This document shows positions 1-12,179 of a DNA stretch of 64,000 nucleotides, one piece after another. Made by a program: the position numbers and the translations under genes. Numbering within the stretch: position 1 is the first letter of the stretch; every line of letters starts with the position of its first letter. This DNA comes from Fistulifera solaris (lineage: Eukaryota; Bacillariophyta; Bacillariophyceae; Naviculales; Stauroneidaceae), in the NCBI GenBank assembly GCA_030295235.1, contig AP026123.1, positions 558,001 to 622,000 on the forward strand. Direction: 5' to 3'. Below the pieces are notes generated by a model. The model did no database searches, was not told where the DNA came from, and worked only from the letters and a program-made list of their open reading frames with translations.

Positions 1-1790
1 TAACTATCATCTCCATTCCAAATTTGAAACGCAGCTATATGCGTCGAAAAGCAATCCGCATCGTCGAATGCCATTTTCACTATAATGGTAAAGTGATGGT
101 TGTACGCGATCGCGACTAAATAATTTCAGTCACTATCAAAAGAAGAAAACGACATTGAAACGCCACCAAAGTGATCCTCAAACAAAAGCGCGAAGTCTAT
201 AATAAAATTCCTTTCAAATACCAATATATGAAATATGAACTAACTATCATCTTCATTCGAAACGCAACTATATGTGTCGAAAAGCATCCGTTTCGTCGAC
301 TGCAATTTTTACTATAATGGTAAAGTGATGGTTGTACGCGATCAAGACTAAATTTCAGTCGCTTGAAACGCCACCGAAGCAATGAGAGCACCAAAGTTGT
401 TCACAAACAAAAGCGCGAAGTGTATAATCAAATACCAATCAAATACCAATATATGAAATATGAACTAACTATCATCTTCATTCGAAACGCAACTATATGC
501 GTCGAAAAGCATCCGTATCGTCGAATGCCATTTTCACTATAATGGTAAAGTGATGGTTGTACGCGATCGCGACTAAATAACTTCAGTCACTATCAAAAGA
601 AGAAAACGACATTGAAACGCCACCAAAGTGATCCTCAAACAAAAGCGCGAAGTGTATAATAAAATTCCTTTCAAATACCAATATATGAAATATGAACTAA
701 CTATCATCTTCATTCGAAACGCAACTATTTGCGTCGAAAAGCATCCGTTTCGTCGACTGCAGTTTTTACTATAATGGTAAAGTGTTGGTTGTACGCGATC
801 AAGACTAAATTTCAGTCGCTTGAAACGCCACCGAAGCAATGAGAGCACCAAAGTTGTTCACAAACAAAAGCGCGAAGTGTATAATCAAATACCAATCAAA
901 TACCAATATATGAAATATGAACTAACTATCATCTTCATTCGAAACGCAACTATATGCGTCGAAAAGCAATCCGCATCGTCGAATGCCATTTTCACTATAA
1001 TGGTAAAGTGATGGTTGTACGCGATCGCGACTAAATAATTTCAGTCACTATCAAAAGAAGAAAACGACATTGAAACGCCACCAAAGTGATCCTCAAACAA
1101 AAGCGCGAAGTGTATAATCAAATACCATTCAAATACCAATATATGAAATATGAACTAACTATCATCTTCATTCGAAACGCAACTATATGTGTCGAAAAGC
1201 ATCCGTATCGTCGAATGCAGTTTTTACTATAATGGCAAAGTGATGGTTGTACGCGATCAAGACTAAATTTCAGTCGCTTGAAACGCCACCGAAGCAATGA
1301 GAGCACCAAAGTTGTTCACAAACAAAAGCGCGAAGTGTATAATCAAATACCATTCAAATACCAATATATGAAATATGAACTAACTATCATCTTCATTCGA
1401 AACGCAACTATATGTGTCGAAAAGCATCCGTATCGTCGAATGCAGTTTTTACTATAATGGCAAAGTGATGGTTGTACGCGATCAAGACTAAATTTCAGTC
1501 GCTTGAAACGCCACCGAAGCAATGAGAGCACCAAAGTTGTTCACAAACAAAAGCGCGAAGTGTATAATCAAATAACATTCAAATTACAATATATGAAATA
1601 TGAACTAATAACATCTTCATTCGAAACGCAATTATTTGCGACGAAAAGCATGCGTATCGTCGACTGCCATTTTCACTATAACGGTAAAGTGTTGGTTCCA
1701 CGCGATCGCGACTAAATTTCAGTCACTGCCACTGAAGCAATGAGAGCACCAAGGTTGTCCGCAAACAAAAGCGCGAAGTCGATAATCAAA
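1..1790. repeat. Tandem array A, about 225-bp units
   Basis: About eight head-to-tail units follow one another. The anchor CAAAAGCGCGAAGT recurs near 184, 411, 642, 866, 1098, 1323, 1548 and 1764, with spacings of 216-232 bp. Two unit types can be told apart. Type A carries GATCGCGACTAAATAATTTC followed by CACTATCAAAAGAAG. Type B carries GATCAAGACTAAATTTCAG followed by CGCTTGAAACGCC. The order is roughly A-B-A-B-A-B-B-B', so the older repeat is a dimer of about 455 bp. The last unit is diverged and the array fades near 1790. The left end is cut by the window. Every unit holds the GACT..TTTCAGTC core that recurs elsewhere in the window. The 63-92-codon antisense ORFs inside the units follow from the repetition and are not called as genes. 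Confidence 0.93.
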
Positions 1791-2249
1791 TACCATGGAA
1801 ATACCAATAACTGAACTAACACTATCATCTTCATTCGAAACGCAACTATCCAGTTCGGGTAACCTTACAACAGATAGATTGAAAGTAAGTACCGGTAAGA
1901 TAGCTGACTATCACTCGCGTCTTAAAATAAAACACGAGTCGTGTTTTTGTATCTGCTTTATAGTACTCGACGATCTCTCGCTCGCGCATGCAGCTCGCTG
2001 GAAACTGCAAATAATAATGACCAGACGATCGGACGATACAATGATGAAAATACGGAGTAGACTATAAAAAATAAAAACAAGTCAACCGATCCTTTTCGTG
2101 CAATCACTATCCCATTGTCTTCTACTATAAGGAAATTAGGTCTTCATGTCGGCTGCTGCTTCCTCATCTAGAGCTACCCAGAGTAGTTCGGAAAGGAGAA
2201 CGGGCATCATCACTCTGCGTTGAAAGATGAAGTGAACGTACCCGAGTCG
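1791..2249. other. Intergenic region upstream of COG4
   Basis: No convincing gene. It holds a short perfect inverted repeat (AAACACGA-G-TCGTGTTT near 1929) and AT-rich sequence that probably serves as the COG4 promoter and 5' leader. An ATG at 2146 opens a 25-codon frame that ends at 2223. That frame could be a leader peptide, or an N-terminal exon if an intron or a frame error joins it to the COG4 frame. Confidence 0.5.
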
Positions 2250-4916
2250 ATGGCTGCTGCACTCGATTGTGACGACCCTGTGCAAGCTTTGCATCTAATA
2301 TCCAGCCATTCGAATACGTTAGCAACCGAACTCTCGGAAAAACTACTGGAAGATGTTCAGACGTACAAATTGGTTCTCCCGGAGATTCTCGCGTCGACTC
2401 AACAACCCGACCATCCGCTACATTCGGCAATCGCCTGCTCGGAATCGGTTCGACAGTCTTTGAATAAAATTGCTTCCGGAGGCTCACAGGCTTCACAAGA
2501 AATTCGTCTTTTAGAGCAAGAAAAGAGCGAACTGGAGGGGCATGCTCGGGCCGTGCAAATGGCGCTGACGTTGCGAACGTCTTCCGATAAGGCCTTGCAG
2601 GCGATGCAAACGAATCAATTACGAGACGCTGCGGAGGCTGTCAAGCCATGGTTAGAATGGCATGAAGCGCATAGTCAAAGTAATGGGAAGAATACAGAAT
2701 CGGCTCGGTGTCGGGCGTACGCGGGAGAGTACTGTCTCAAACAACTAGCCACGACGCATGGTCACCTCAAAGAAACGCTATTGCAGCAATACGAAGCCGC
2801 TGTACTCAAATCGGATCTTGCCACACTCGGTGAACTGACTCCAGTTTTAAGTCTTGTGCAACTGGAACCCGATGCTGTTCGCTTGTATTTACAATTCCTG
2901 AAATCCATTATCATGGAAGACTTTCAAAAAGCGTCACAGCAGAAGACTAAAGACCAGCTTCCGCAACCCTTCGTACCCATGGCTCGAGTGTATAACGCAG
3001 CCGTTTCCTGTTTGCGCCACCATCTTCCCATGGTTTCACATTTTCTTTACAAAGCAGATGGCGACTCCTCTGTCGTGCAACTCGTGCACGGTGAAGTGGA
3101 ACAAGTCGTACTGCCCTTATTGGAGCAATATCAAAAGGACCGGCAACTCACGGCTGTATACAACCGCGCTCAACAAATATATGCAGCGCTGGAAGAGCGT
3201 TATACGGGTCGAGCTATTATGGATCATAATAAGGGGACATCCGATGATTCTGCGATCGATGATGAGGAAGCAGATGATTGTAATTTTTCCGTCGCCATTG
3301 GCTCGTTGAGCGATGCCGATGCTGCCATGGAAGAAGCTGCACGGTGCATTCAATCTGCAGAATCGTATTTGCGGTTCATCCGTCATTCTGCAGATCAAAT
3401 TAACGAAGCCCGGAGAATTCGCTTTGAACAGTCACGGCGACAGAGTCGATTGGATGGAGAACGGACCAAGTGGAAAAATTCAACAAAACAAAATGACGAC
3501 GGTCACAACGGCGGCGACTCTGACGAAGATGGAAAAGAATATCAACCTAGCATCATTGTTCCTGACAACACCTCGCTTCACACTATGATTACTGAGATTG
3601 GTGGGAAATACGCTGGAATTGAAAAATGTCTTTTATTGGCAAGCATGCAAAGAGCCTTTGTCTCTTCTGATCTTGATCCTCGATACTACCGACCACTCTC
3701 GCTGTCGCTGGAGTCGTCGGTCGCAGCCCTGAGCGTGCTCGCACGAAGGCGCTGCAAACGTCAATGGTGGACGCGTGCATGTACGCTGCCAGACACGGAG
3801 CTCAACGAGCATTTGCCACAGGCCACACGAGCACCGCTAGTGCAATGACCAACTTTGTTTCCGATTGCTTGACTGGAGTTCTCTTGGAAGTATTGAGTCA
3901 ACGAGCCGAAGAAGCAGGGGTCGCTCTTTTGAAACCAGGAGATGGTCTTCTTGTCGGTGTCGCAGGACTTTTCAATAATGCTTCAAATCTGATTCGGCAA
4001 GGGGCACATGCGAGCGGCGTTCGAAAAAGTCACGATGAAGAAGCTGTGAAAAGGCAGAATGATATTGCGCATGCCTGTGCGACGTTAAATGATGTAGAGG
4101 TTGCAGTTGATCAGGTCCAGAGGCTTTCTAAATTGCTGACTGACGCTGTTGCTCAAGGTTTTCCGCCAGGAATACACGAGACTGAACAGCTTAGTCTGTG
4201 CGTCCAATCGCTTTCAAATGTCGTAGATAGTTTCCGGATTGCTTCGAACGGGACGGTGGAATCTCTTGAGTCTGTTTTGAAGCCTCGCCTGAGGTCAATT
4301 GTGGGGGAAGCCGTAGGCAGTGAGGGTGGCACATTTATGGGATCGTCCGTGGCTGCCATGGGTGGCGCTAAGGCAAGCGATCGTGGAGCGATGGCGAGAA
4401 TGAATTATAATCTAGATGAAGAAGCATACAATCTTCTGCAACTATCCGAAGGGTATGTCGCTCGGCTCTGTCATTCTCTCGATGAACTCATGGATCCGCT
4501 CCGGCAATATCTAGCTCCGCGACTTTGGGACACACTGTTACTCAGTGCTATGGGAACCGTGTCCAAGCGTTTAGAGACCTCGATTCGAAAGTGTGAGTTC
4601 ACAGCTCTAGGTGCTTTGACACTGGATGCTGATGTCCGCGATATCGTCAACTTCGTGAAAGAACGTCTTTACGCTCCGGAGTATAACTCCACCGCTGCTG
4701 CTGTAAAAGCCTGCCCCGCTCTTTTCTCGCCTATTGCAAATAGCCAAGTTGCTGTCAGTTGACGATCTGGATGACGTTGTTGACTTGATCAGCAGCGCCA
4801 AGCGAAAAGGTAATTGGGATTTGAAGATAGACGACGCTAAATCTCTTCTGAGCTCAAGGGTTGAATTCGAGAGCTCCAAAGTCAATACATTGCTACGTCT
4901 TCCTGATAATGAATAA
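2250..4916 (+). CDS. COG4: Conserved oligomeric Golgi complex subunit 4
   Basis: This is a subunit of the COG tethering complex, which acts in retrograde vesicle traffic within the Golgi. The N-terminal half (2250 to about 3740) is helical and coiled-coil-rich. The C-terminal half begins with SMVDACMYAARHG, matching the SMVDDVFYIVKK region of animal COG4, and continues with LNDVEVAVDQVQRL and the closing LLQIAKLLSVDDLDDVVDLI. The protein is about 885 aa, a little longer than usual (about 785) because of an acidic insert around residues 340-360. The reading frame changes twice: near 3720-3745 one base appears to be missing, and at the CCCC run 4714-4717 one base appears to be extra. Together these restore one continuous protein. 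The first in-frame ATG is 2250. An upstream TTG at 2220 and the out-of-frame ATG at 2146 leave the true start uncertain. Identity is confident; the exact N terminus is not. Confidence 0.85.
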
Positions 4917-5003
4917 AGCTACAAGTCTCCGAGTCCGGGTTAAATGCTATATCTGCAATGTGAAACTGTGAAATGATAACTTATAACGTTTATACAGTTT
5001 ACG

Positions 5004-5887
5004 TTACTCTTGAAAACATCTCTTTACGAACTTCAGTATCTCTTCGCCGACCTGCTCGGGTTGTTCTAACATGACGAGGTGACTCGCTGAATCGACCACT
5101 ACAAACGTAGCCATGGGGAGCTGGTCAGCAAGATGCTGTCCACATTCTAGTGGGAGAACTCCATCATCCTTCCCGTGAATAATGAGAGCAGGAACATTGC
5201 GAATTGATTGAATGTCGTCTACGGTTGCCCACTGCATGTTGCGATGATAGTTTTTGGCAAGAGCCATATCATTGCGGTTGCTGCCTTTCCGTACTTCCTC
5301 ACGAAGCTCCGTATGATCCGGATGGACTGACATTTTGACAAATTCGTCTGTCATGGTTCTTTGCAGGAATCGTAACATGAAAAGGGGTAGTTTCATGATG
5401 GGATGTCCGCCATCGGAGTGAGGCAAATGCGGATTGCGAATTGACGTGCCGATGAGGACGAGGCCCTCAAATTTGGCAGCGGATTGGTTCGGAGAGTATT
5501 CAGAACAATCGTTGGTCCGTATGAATGTCCAATTACGATGATGGGCACAGTCGAATCAGTAAACTTATCCAAAATTGCAGCAAAATCTTTCGCAAGTTCC
5601 TCATTGTGAAAGGCGGACGGTCGGGTATCTGCAGGACTAGGCGATTGACCGCAACCGACACAGTCGTAGAGAATAAACTTGACGCCTTTCAAGGATAAGT
5701 ACTCGCCGCAACGCTGCTTCAGAGTATTCAAAACCAGGCCATATTGCTGCTCCGTTGCCATCGTTCCGTGCTGAAAAACAAGCTGGAGTTCAACATTGTC
5801 TTCGGCGTTTTCTTGATATTCCTGCCTTACGAAAACGCTACGACCGGGCCGTATCTCCTGTATGCAAGCATCCGGTACATGGTGCAT
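5004..5887 (-). CDS. Alpha/beta-fold hydrolase
   Basis: A serine hydrolase of the alpha/beta superfamily, about 290 aa. The nucleophile elbow IGHSYG, the acid turn HGKDDGVLP and the catalytic histidine in SASHLVMLEQP lie in the expected order. An early FQHGT oxyanion-type turn and the DCVGCGQSP loop also fit. The ATG is at 5887. One frame change occurs around 5485-5510. Upstream codons read TLRTN, and after one restored base the frame gives the strand EGLVLIGTSIR and continues to the stop at 5004. The substrate cannot be told: lipase, esterase and epoxide-hydrolase-like members share these features. No signal peptide is obvious. The gene is convergent with COG4 (88-bp gap). Confidence 0.8.
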
Positions 5888-6048
5888 TGTCGTTTGAGCA
5901 GCGAAGTAATGGGCAACTTTTTTCCAAAAGATAGACTCTTACAAAAACAACGCACGCAACATGCGCAACGTGCAACCTTTTTCTCGTCCCCTTTGGTGCT
6001 TGTGCGACACGATCTGAAATTCTACATACGTATAATATAAACGCTTGG

Positions 6049-6107
6049 GACTATAAGCCCTTACTGTATCTTACGTTTTGCCGCGACTGCGTTTCAGTCA
6101 TGAATCA
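6049..6107 (+). repeat. Dispersed GACTG-TTTCAGTCATGA element, copy 1
   Basis: ACTATAAGCCC, then a spacer, then CCGCGACTGCGTTTCAGTCA followed by TGAATCA. It shares both halves with the copies at 6280, 23598, 23799, 53682 and 57609. The core is an imperfect palindrome (GACTG/CAGTC). Confidence 0.75.
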
Positions 6108-6279
6108 ATATCATTTCGAGTGAGTCAGATTGCTACCTAACCTCCGTTCATTCTGCAAGCATGTTCAAATAGATTTGTCGCTATCACAGTGCAATTGTTA
6201 CTAGCATTTACATCGTTCATTTTCATTCTCATTCTTAACGTTGAAAGACTAGGGGACCTTGGCCTTCGCAACACTACGC

Positions 6280-6332
6280 ATAGACCTAAAGTGTTCGTCG
6301 TTTTTGCCACGACTGCATTTCAGTCATGAGCT
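6280..6332 (+). repeat. Dispersed element, copy 2
   Basis: CATAGACCTAAAGTGTTCG followed by CCACGACTGCATTTCAGTCA and TGAG. This is the clearest match to the copy at 57609. Same orientation as all other copies. Confidence 0.8.
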
Positions 6333-6748
6333 ACACAATTCTTTATTCTTTCCTATGTTGTGTTGATTTTCTTTCCGCCCCACTATAAGCAATTGTTCAT
6401 AACATGCAAAGCCTTATGAGCGTGCCTTATGCCGGAATGAATGGGAAATGGGAAGTGAAATATTGCTGTTCCACGCTTGATCTAGCTTTATTAGTAAAAA
6501 AATGACCGTTCCTTATCCTTAATAATCAAAACCCTTCGAGTTAAAAGCCACGCTCGTCTATATGTCGAGGCGATGATGGCGATGAGCAAAAGAGCCGCCA
6601 TCTCCTTTTCATTTGAAAGTGATTGATGTCCTTTGAAACATGTCTAACTTATAATCAACATGGACGATTAGTTTTTCAAGTTTAAAGAGCCTTCTTCGTT
6701 CTCTCAAGCAATATCTATATCAGATACTCGCAACTTCTTTTTTATGAA

Positions 6749-7598
6749 ATGGCCGAGAGAGATCCGTTTCACACCGACGACGATTTTGGCGCTACGGTAC
6801 ATTCATTCGCTGATACGTTCGATTTCTCGCTAAATACAAAATTGGCTATATTGACGTCTATCCTTTTTGTTCTAATAACTCATTGGAAATGTGAGTGATT
6901 GCGCGTTTTTTCATTATTCTAGTGAGTTTTCTCACGGTCTTTTTTGTCAATGAACCGCAGCCTCAATAGAAAAGTGGTATAGAAGCCTGAGATTTCAACT
7001 AAAGCATATAACAATCAAGGAGTTTATCGTAAACTGGTGGTGGACGAATATTGAGTATGTTCGAGGAGCATGGTTTATCGGAAATGAGATTCTGCGGAAT
7101 ACTTTTTTGATCCTGAGGGGCAGCCCAGATTATTCTAAACGAGATGGTGTGTATACGGACTCGACGGAGAAGCAAGATGGCTATCGGTCGTTTATGCCAG
7201 CGTTACTGCATGATGAGCATCTGAATGATGTACTCGAGCCAAGCAGAAAAGAACAAGGAACAGAGGCCACTTTAACTAATGGTCATCATATTAGACATGA
7301 CAATCGCGCTATCACAAAAGTATCGGCGACAGAGAAAGTACCGTTAAGGCAAGAAGAAATTGAACCTGCGTTCCGTCTTGAAAAAAGCTATCCTCCTGGT
7401 TGGTTAGTATTCCACTCGCGTTTAGGTGTTGTTCCAAAGAGCGTAGCCGACGAATACGATCGGAGAAAAGTTCTTTTGGTGGACGAAGCATCACATGGTC
7501 TGATGCATAATAAAGCACGTAACGAGTGTTTATCCTCTCATGACCCACATCCGCTACTCGCCGGCAATAACAGTCAATCATCGCTTACTGTTCAATGA
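6749..7598 (+). CDS. Hypothetical membrane protein, two exons
   Basis: Joining 6749-6890 and 6961-7598 gives a continuous 259-codon frame. The intron (6891-6960, 70 bp) has GTGAGT at the donor and AACCGCAG at the acceptor, and splits a codon after its first base (AAA-T/CC-TCA). The first exon starts with an acidic stretch (HTDDDFG) followed by one hydrophobic segment (LAILTSILFVLITHW), then a basic aromatic region rich in W and Y (EKWYRSLRFQLK, NWWTNIEYVRGAWF). The second half is hydrophilic and ends with YPPGWLVFHSRLGVVPK. I do not recognise the family. The topology looks like a single-pass membrane protein with a long C-terminal tail. An ATG five bases upstream (6744) opens another frame that soon stops, so 6749 is preferred. 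Confidence 0.6.
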
Positions 7599-8383
7599 GG
7601 CTTGGGAATATCATTGTAACGACTTGACTTTCGCCAACGGCCCTTTGACAGTCAGATTTCTTTTCAAATTCATAGTTTACACAAGGTTGTGAAACTGGCC
7701 ACGAAACCCTAGCTATACGCAGCCGGCCCCTTTACATTAGCAATGCGAAAGTCAGATTCCAGACATGGTAATGAGCGATCCTTACTCTACAGAATAATCC
7801 AATCTGTGTTGCCAACATCACATACCATGTATGTTATATCTAATGGTGTGAATCATTTTTGTCTTGTTCATGTTTCGACGTCGACTCCGGTTATCCTTAG
7901 AATTGAGTCGTAGCGGCATAGTGCTAGGGTTGACGATTGACGACTGACACTCTTAGCTGCCACGTGGTAGTCACAAGTCACAATGCTGAAGAATAAGGTA
8001 AAGGACTGTACATTTTTCGTGATAGTCGCGTAAACAATGACGCAATGACCGCCGAACACCGGAGCAATCGTGTTCGGCGAAACGCTCCTCACTATAGGCT
8101 TATTCTGTGAATTCTGTCCCGGTACGCCGAAAGGCGGAAACCGTTACCGTTATTCCGCACACAATGTACCAGTCTGAATTATCAATGACGGTTTTTAGTG
8201 TACTCCGCAACAAAATCCTGTCGATTTCCTTATGCAGAACGTCTACCGCAACTGGCGTAGAAAAGATTGACATGGCCGAACCGCTTCGAAGGTCTCGCTC
8301 GCTGCGGAACTTTTCATAATTTTCGCAATCGTATCGAGCGAAGACTTTGTTGTTCTATTCCACTTACCAAGCAGATATCAAGC
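7599..8383. other. Intergenic region, polyubiquitin promoter
   Basis: This lies between the membrane-protein gene and polyubiquitin. Short open frames exist (for example 8107-8319) but show no family features. It presumably holds the ubiquitin promoter and 5' leader. No clear TATA box or repeat could be assigned. Confidence 0.5.
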
Positions 8384-9544
<1,161 letters not shown>

Positions 9545-12179
9545 GGCCTTCGTAGATAACTTTGCTCCGGCACATAAGTAGCGTACGATTGTCTCTATGA
9601 GTGCTTTCATACTAATATGTATCATTATCTTTCTTGTTTGAAGAGTGATAACCGGTACTTTATTTTACTAGGGAGTGACTGTTGCCCTGTGTGGCTTCTA
9701 CAGTACGTAGAGGACTCAAGGTTCAGTGCAAGACTCTAGAGGGTCTAGGTTCAAAGTGCGTTTTATGAGAAATTTTTTTGCAAGTACCTGGTAGCATAGA
9801 CTAGACTAGACTAGACTAGACCAGACCAAGTTGATCAACACATTGAACTCTTCAACCAGTCGACACATCGCTCATAACAGCAACAAATGAATATGCAACT
9901 ATTATTAGTCAAGATGAGCCTTCCTTGAGCAGCCAAGTCTTACTACTTGCATACCTGGTACGACATGTTGCGAGAGCAGACTGCCGTCTCGAAACAATTG
10001 CACTGGTTTCGATCACACAATGAACACTAAGTTTGACAACGTCGGTATGGCTACCGACACCAAAGTTTTGAAATAAAGAATCAGCACATGCGATGAGTCG
10101 GTGTCAGATCAAAAAACATTGAGAGAGCCGATCATTGACATGATTCTGGTACGGAGTTGGTAGATTTACAGCATGGATCGGCTCTGTTGACAGAACGCGG
10201 CTGCTTAAAAATATTATTGTTGGCCTGGTCGGTAAAAAAAATCGGGGGGTTAGAATAGACGAGGATGCCTGTTGGTTGGACTTTTGCGCCTAAAAACCAT
10301 CAGTCCTAGTAAACATTGCCTTCATGCATTTAAGTCAAGAAAAAAGACTCTTCATATGGTCGAATGGCGCAAAATCGAAATCGTTTCACAACCTTACCAT
10401 CAAAACAGCAAACACAAGCCTATGCGCAGTCATACATCTCTCTTACTAAAGAGAGGCATCCTTAATAGTGCCGGTCAATGTGTTTCATGGTCTTAGTTAC
10501 ACTTCCGCACAAAAGTCTCTGTCTGTTTCGAAATAAGCACTTTTGCGCCTCTCCTTTAGCATACCTGTAGACCACAAAAGACAATATCATCCTTTTACCT
10601 TTTTTTTTAAAATTGTTAACGAAGAAATAATTATCATGGAATAATTTTGTTGCTTTTATTGCCATCAAAAATGCACCCGAAATCTAGAAAGCAGCGTGGC
10701 GTCTTGCCGAGAAAACCGTGTCCCGTGTAAGTTTAGGTACAGTCAATGTGAGTGTCATGCTTTCCACTCTATAAGTCACGAGTCTTAAAATGAATCCAGT
10801 CTGTCCGTGCGCCCTCCGCGACATTTCACAAGCACACTGCGACATGACATTTCTGACGAGTACCGTTCCGATCTATTTAACACTGTTTATTTGTTATACT
10901 GAAGTCCCTAGTACTTTAAAATCGTATGGTACCCAAACCGTGTTTTTCGGCCAAAAATGCAAGGGCATAGCACAGGATTTTTTCGACCCATTGCTTTTCA
11001 CCTTCATTTCATGCAATTGAGTAAGCTTTCAAAGGCATTTAACGTTTTCCTTCTCCATAATTTCAAGCACTCATGATGGAGATCGTAAGTCAGAGATGTC
11101 GACGATATCTTGCACGGAAATTCGTTGCGGTGAGGGTTTTACCCCTTTGTGAGAGGATGGGTTTGCTCGATGACTTCTGTCGCCGCAGCGTAAATGTCAA
11201 GCCACAACGACAGCAGTGCAAGTTGCGAAGTTTTTAAAGGGACGATCTCCAGTGATGGGTATTCTCAGATGTTCTTAGACGCCAAAATCGCACAGTCGAA
11301 GTCCTACGATAGATTAATATCCAAGCCAACGCAACCCAAGTCCCCCGTGTTAATCGGATCGTCCAGATGAAAGGCGGATTGTGAAACGCTAAATGACGGT
11401 AGTCGACCAGTTTTTAGAGCAACGAAGCAGTTCACGCAGTATACAGCCAAGTTTGGGGAGGTTGCGGTTTGTTACTCCGTAAGATGCTTTATTTACGACC
11501 AAGTTGGGGGCATATTCTTTTTTTCAAGTAGTTGCCACGAAAGAAGATGCCATGTTTTCATTATTAAAAAGAAAATTGAGCTGATTGCAACGGGAAATAA
11601 ATAGTAACGCAGCCACTGCTTTGCAATCTCACTTGAAACTCAACGTGTTGGCTTGCTAGTCAGGATGATCCTCGAATTGTGAAATGCCCAAACACTATGA
11701 TATTCGGTCGGATTAATTCGACCAATCCCATATGCACAGACACCAATCATTATTTTATCTACTCTCGTCGCTTGCACCGCTCGCCACTATTCTATGTTGC
11801 TAAGAGCTGAGGATTCAAGCAAGTCTTAATCGAGCTGAATAAAGACAATACTATCGGAGGTGTCAAACAAATCATTTTCTTTCCGCAACAACGTTACTCC
11901 GTCTATGTATCTTTTTATTTTCTGCTGCCGCCCGAATAAAGATTGCGCGCAGCAAATGCGCTACGTGACTCGATAAGTCAGTCTGGTGTGAATTATGGTT
12001 TCTGTCATCGAACTAAGAACGCTGTTAAACCATATCCCAAACACCAGATTTACGCGATCTAGACATCTCTAACGAAAAATGGAACATAAGGCGCAAAGGA
12101 GCAACATGAAAGCAAGTTGGCTCTGATTTTGTGATACGTGCTGTCCAAATATGCAGTGTTATTTATTGAGTGTAAACAT
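9545..12179. other. 2.6-kb region without a supported gene
   Basis: Only short open frames occur (about 70-80 codons at 10272, 10790 and 12138), with no recognisable domain, presequence or splice-supported extension. A small microsatellite of four to five ACTAG units lies near 9798-9825. I see no tRNA or rRNA. The left part holds the ubiquitin 3' UTR and the right part the 3' flank of the chitin synthase. Confidence 0.5.

Larger units (their letters stand above)
5888..6748. other. Intergenic region with two dispersed elements
   Basis: This lies between the divergent hydrolase and the gene at 6749. No coding frame is supported. Two copies of the dispersed GACTG..TTTCAGTCATGA element lie here (6049-6107 and 6280-6332). 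The rest is unremarkable AT-rich sequence. Confidence 0.6.

Noticed and set aside
197-1534. Several similar 63-92-codon antisense frames in array A
   Set aside because: They recur only because the DNA repeats; no presequence, domain or codon-level conservation beyond the repeat identity.
7107-7598. 163-codon gene with a TTG start
   Set aside because: Better explained as exon 2 of the two-exon gene starting at 6749.
8107-8319. 70-codon frame upstream of polyubiquitin
   Set aside because: Short, no features, lies in the likely promoter.
9545-12179. tRNA or snRNA genes in the large gap
   Set aside because: No cloverleaf with a convincing T-loop and acceptor stem was found by eye.
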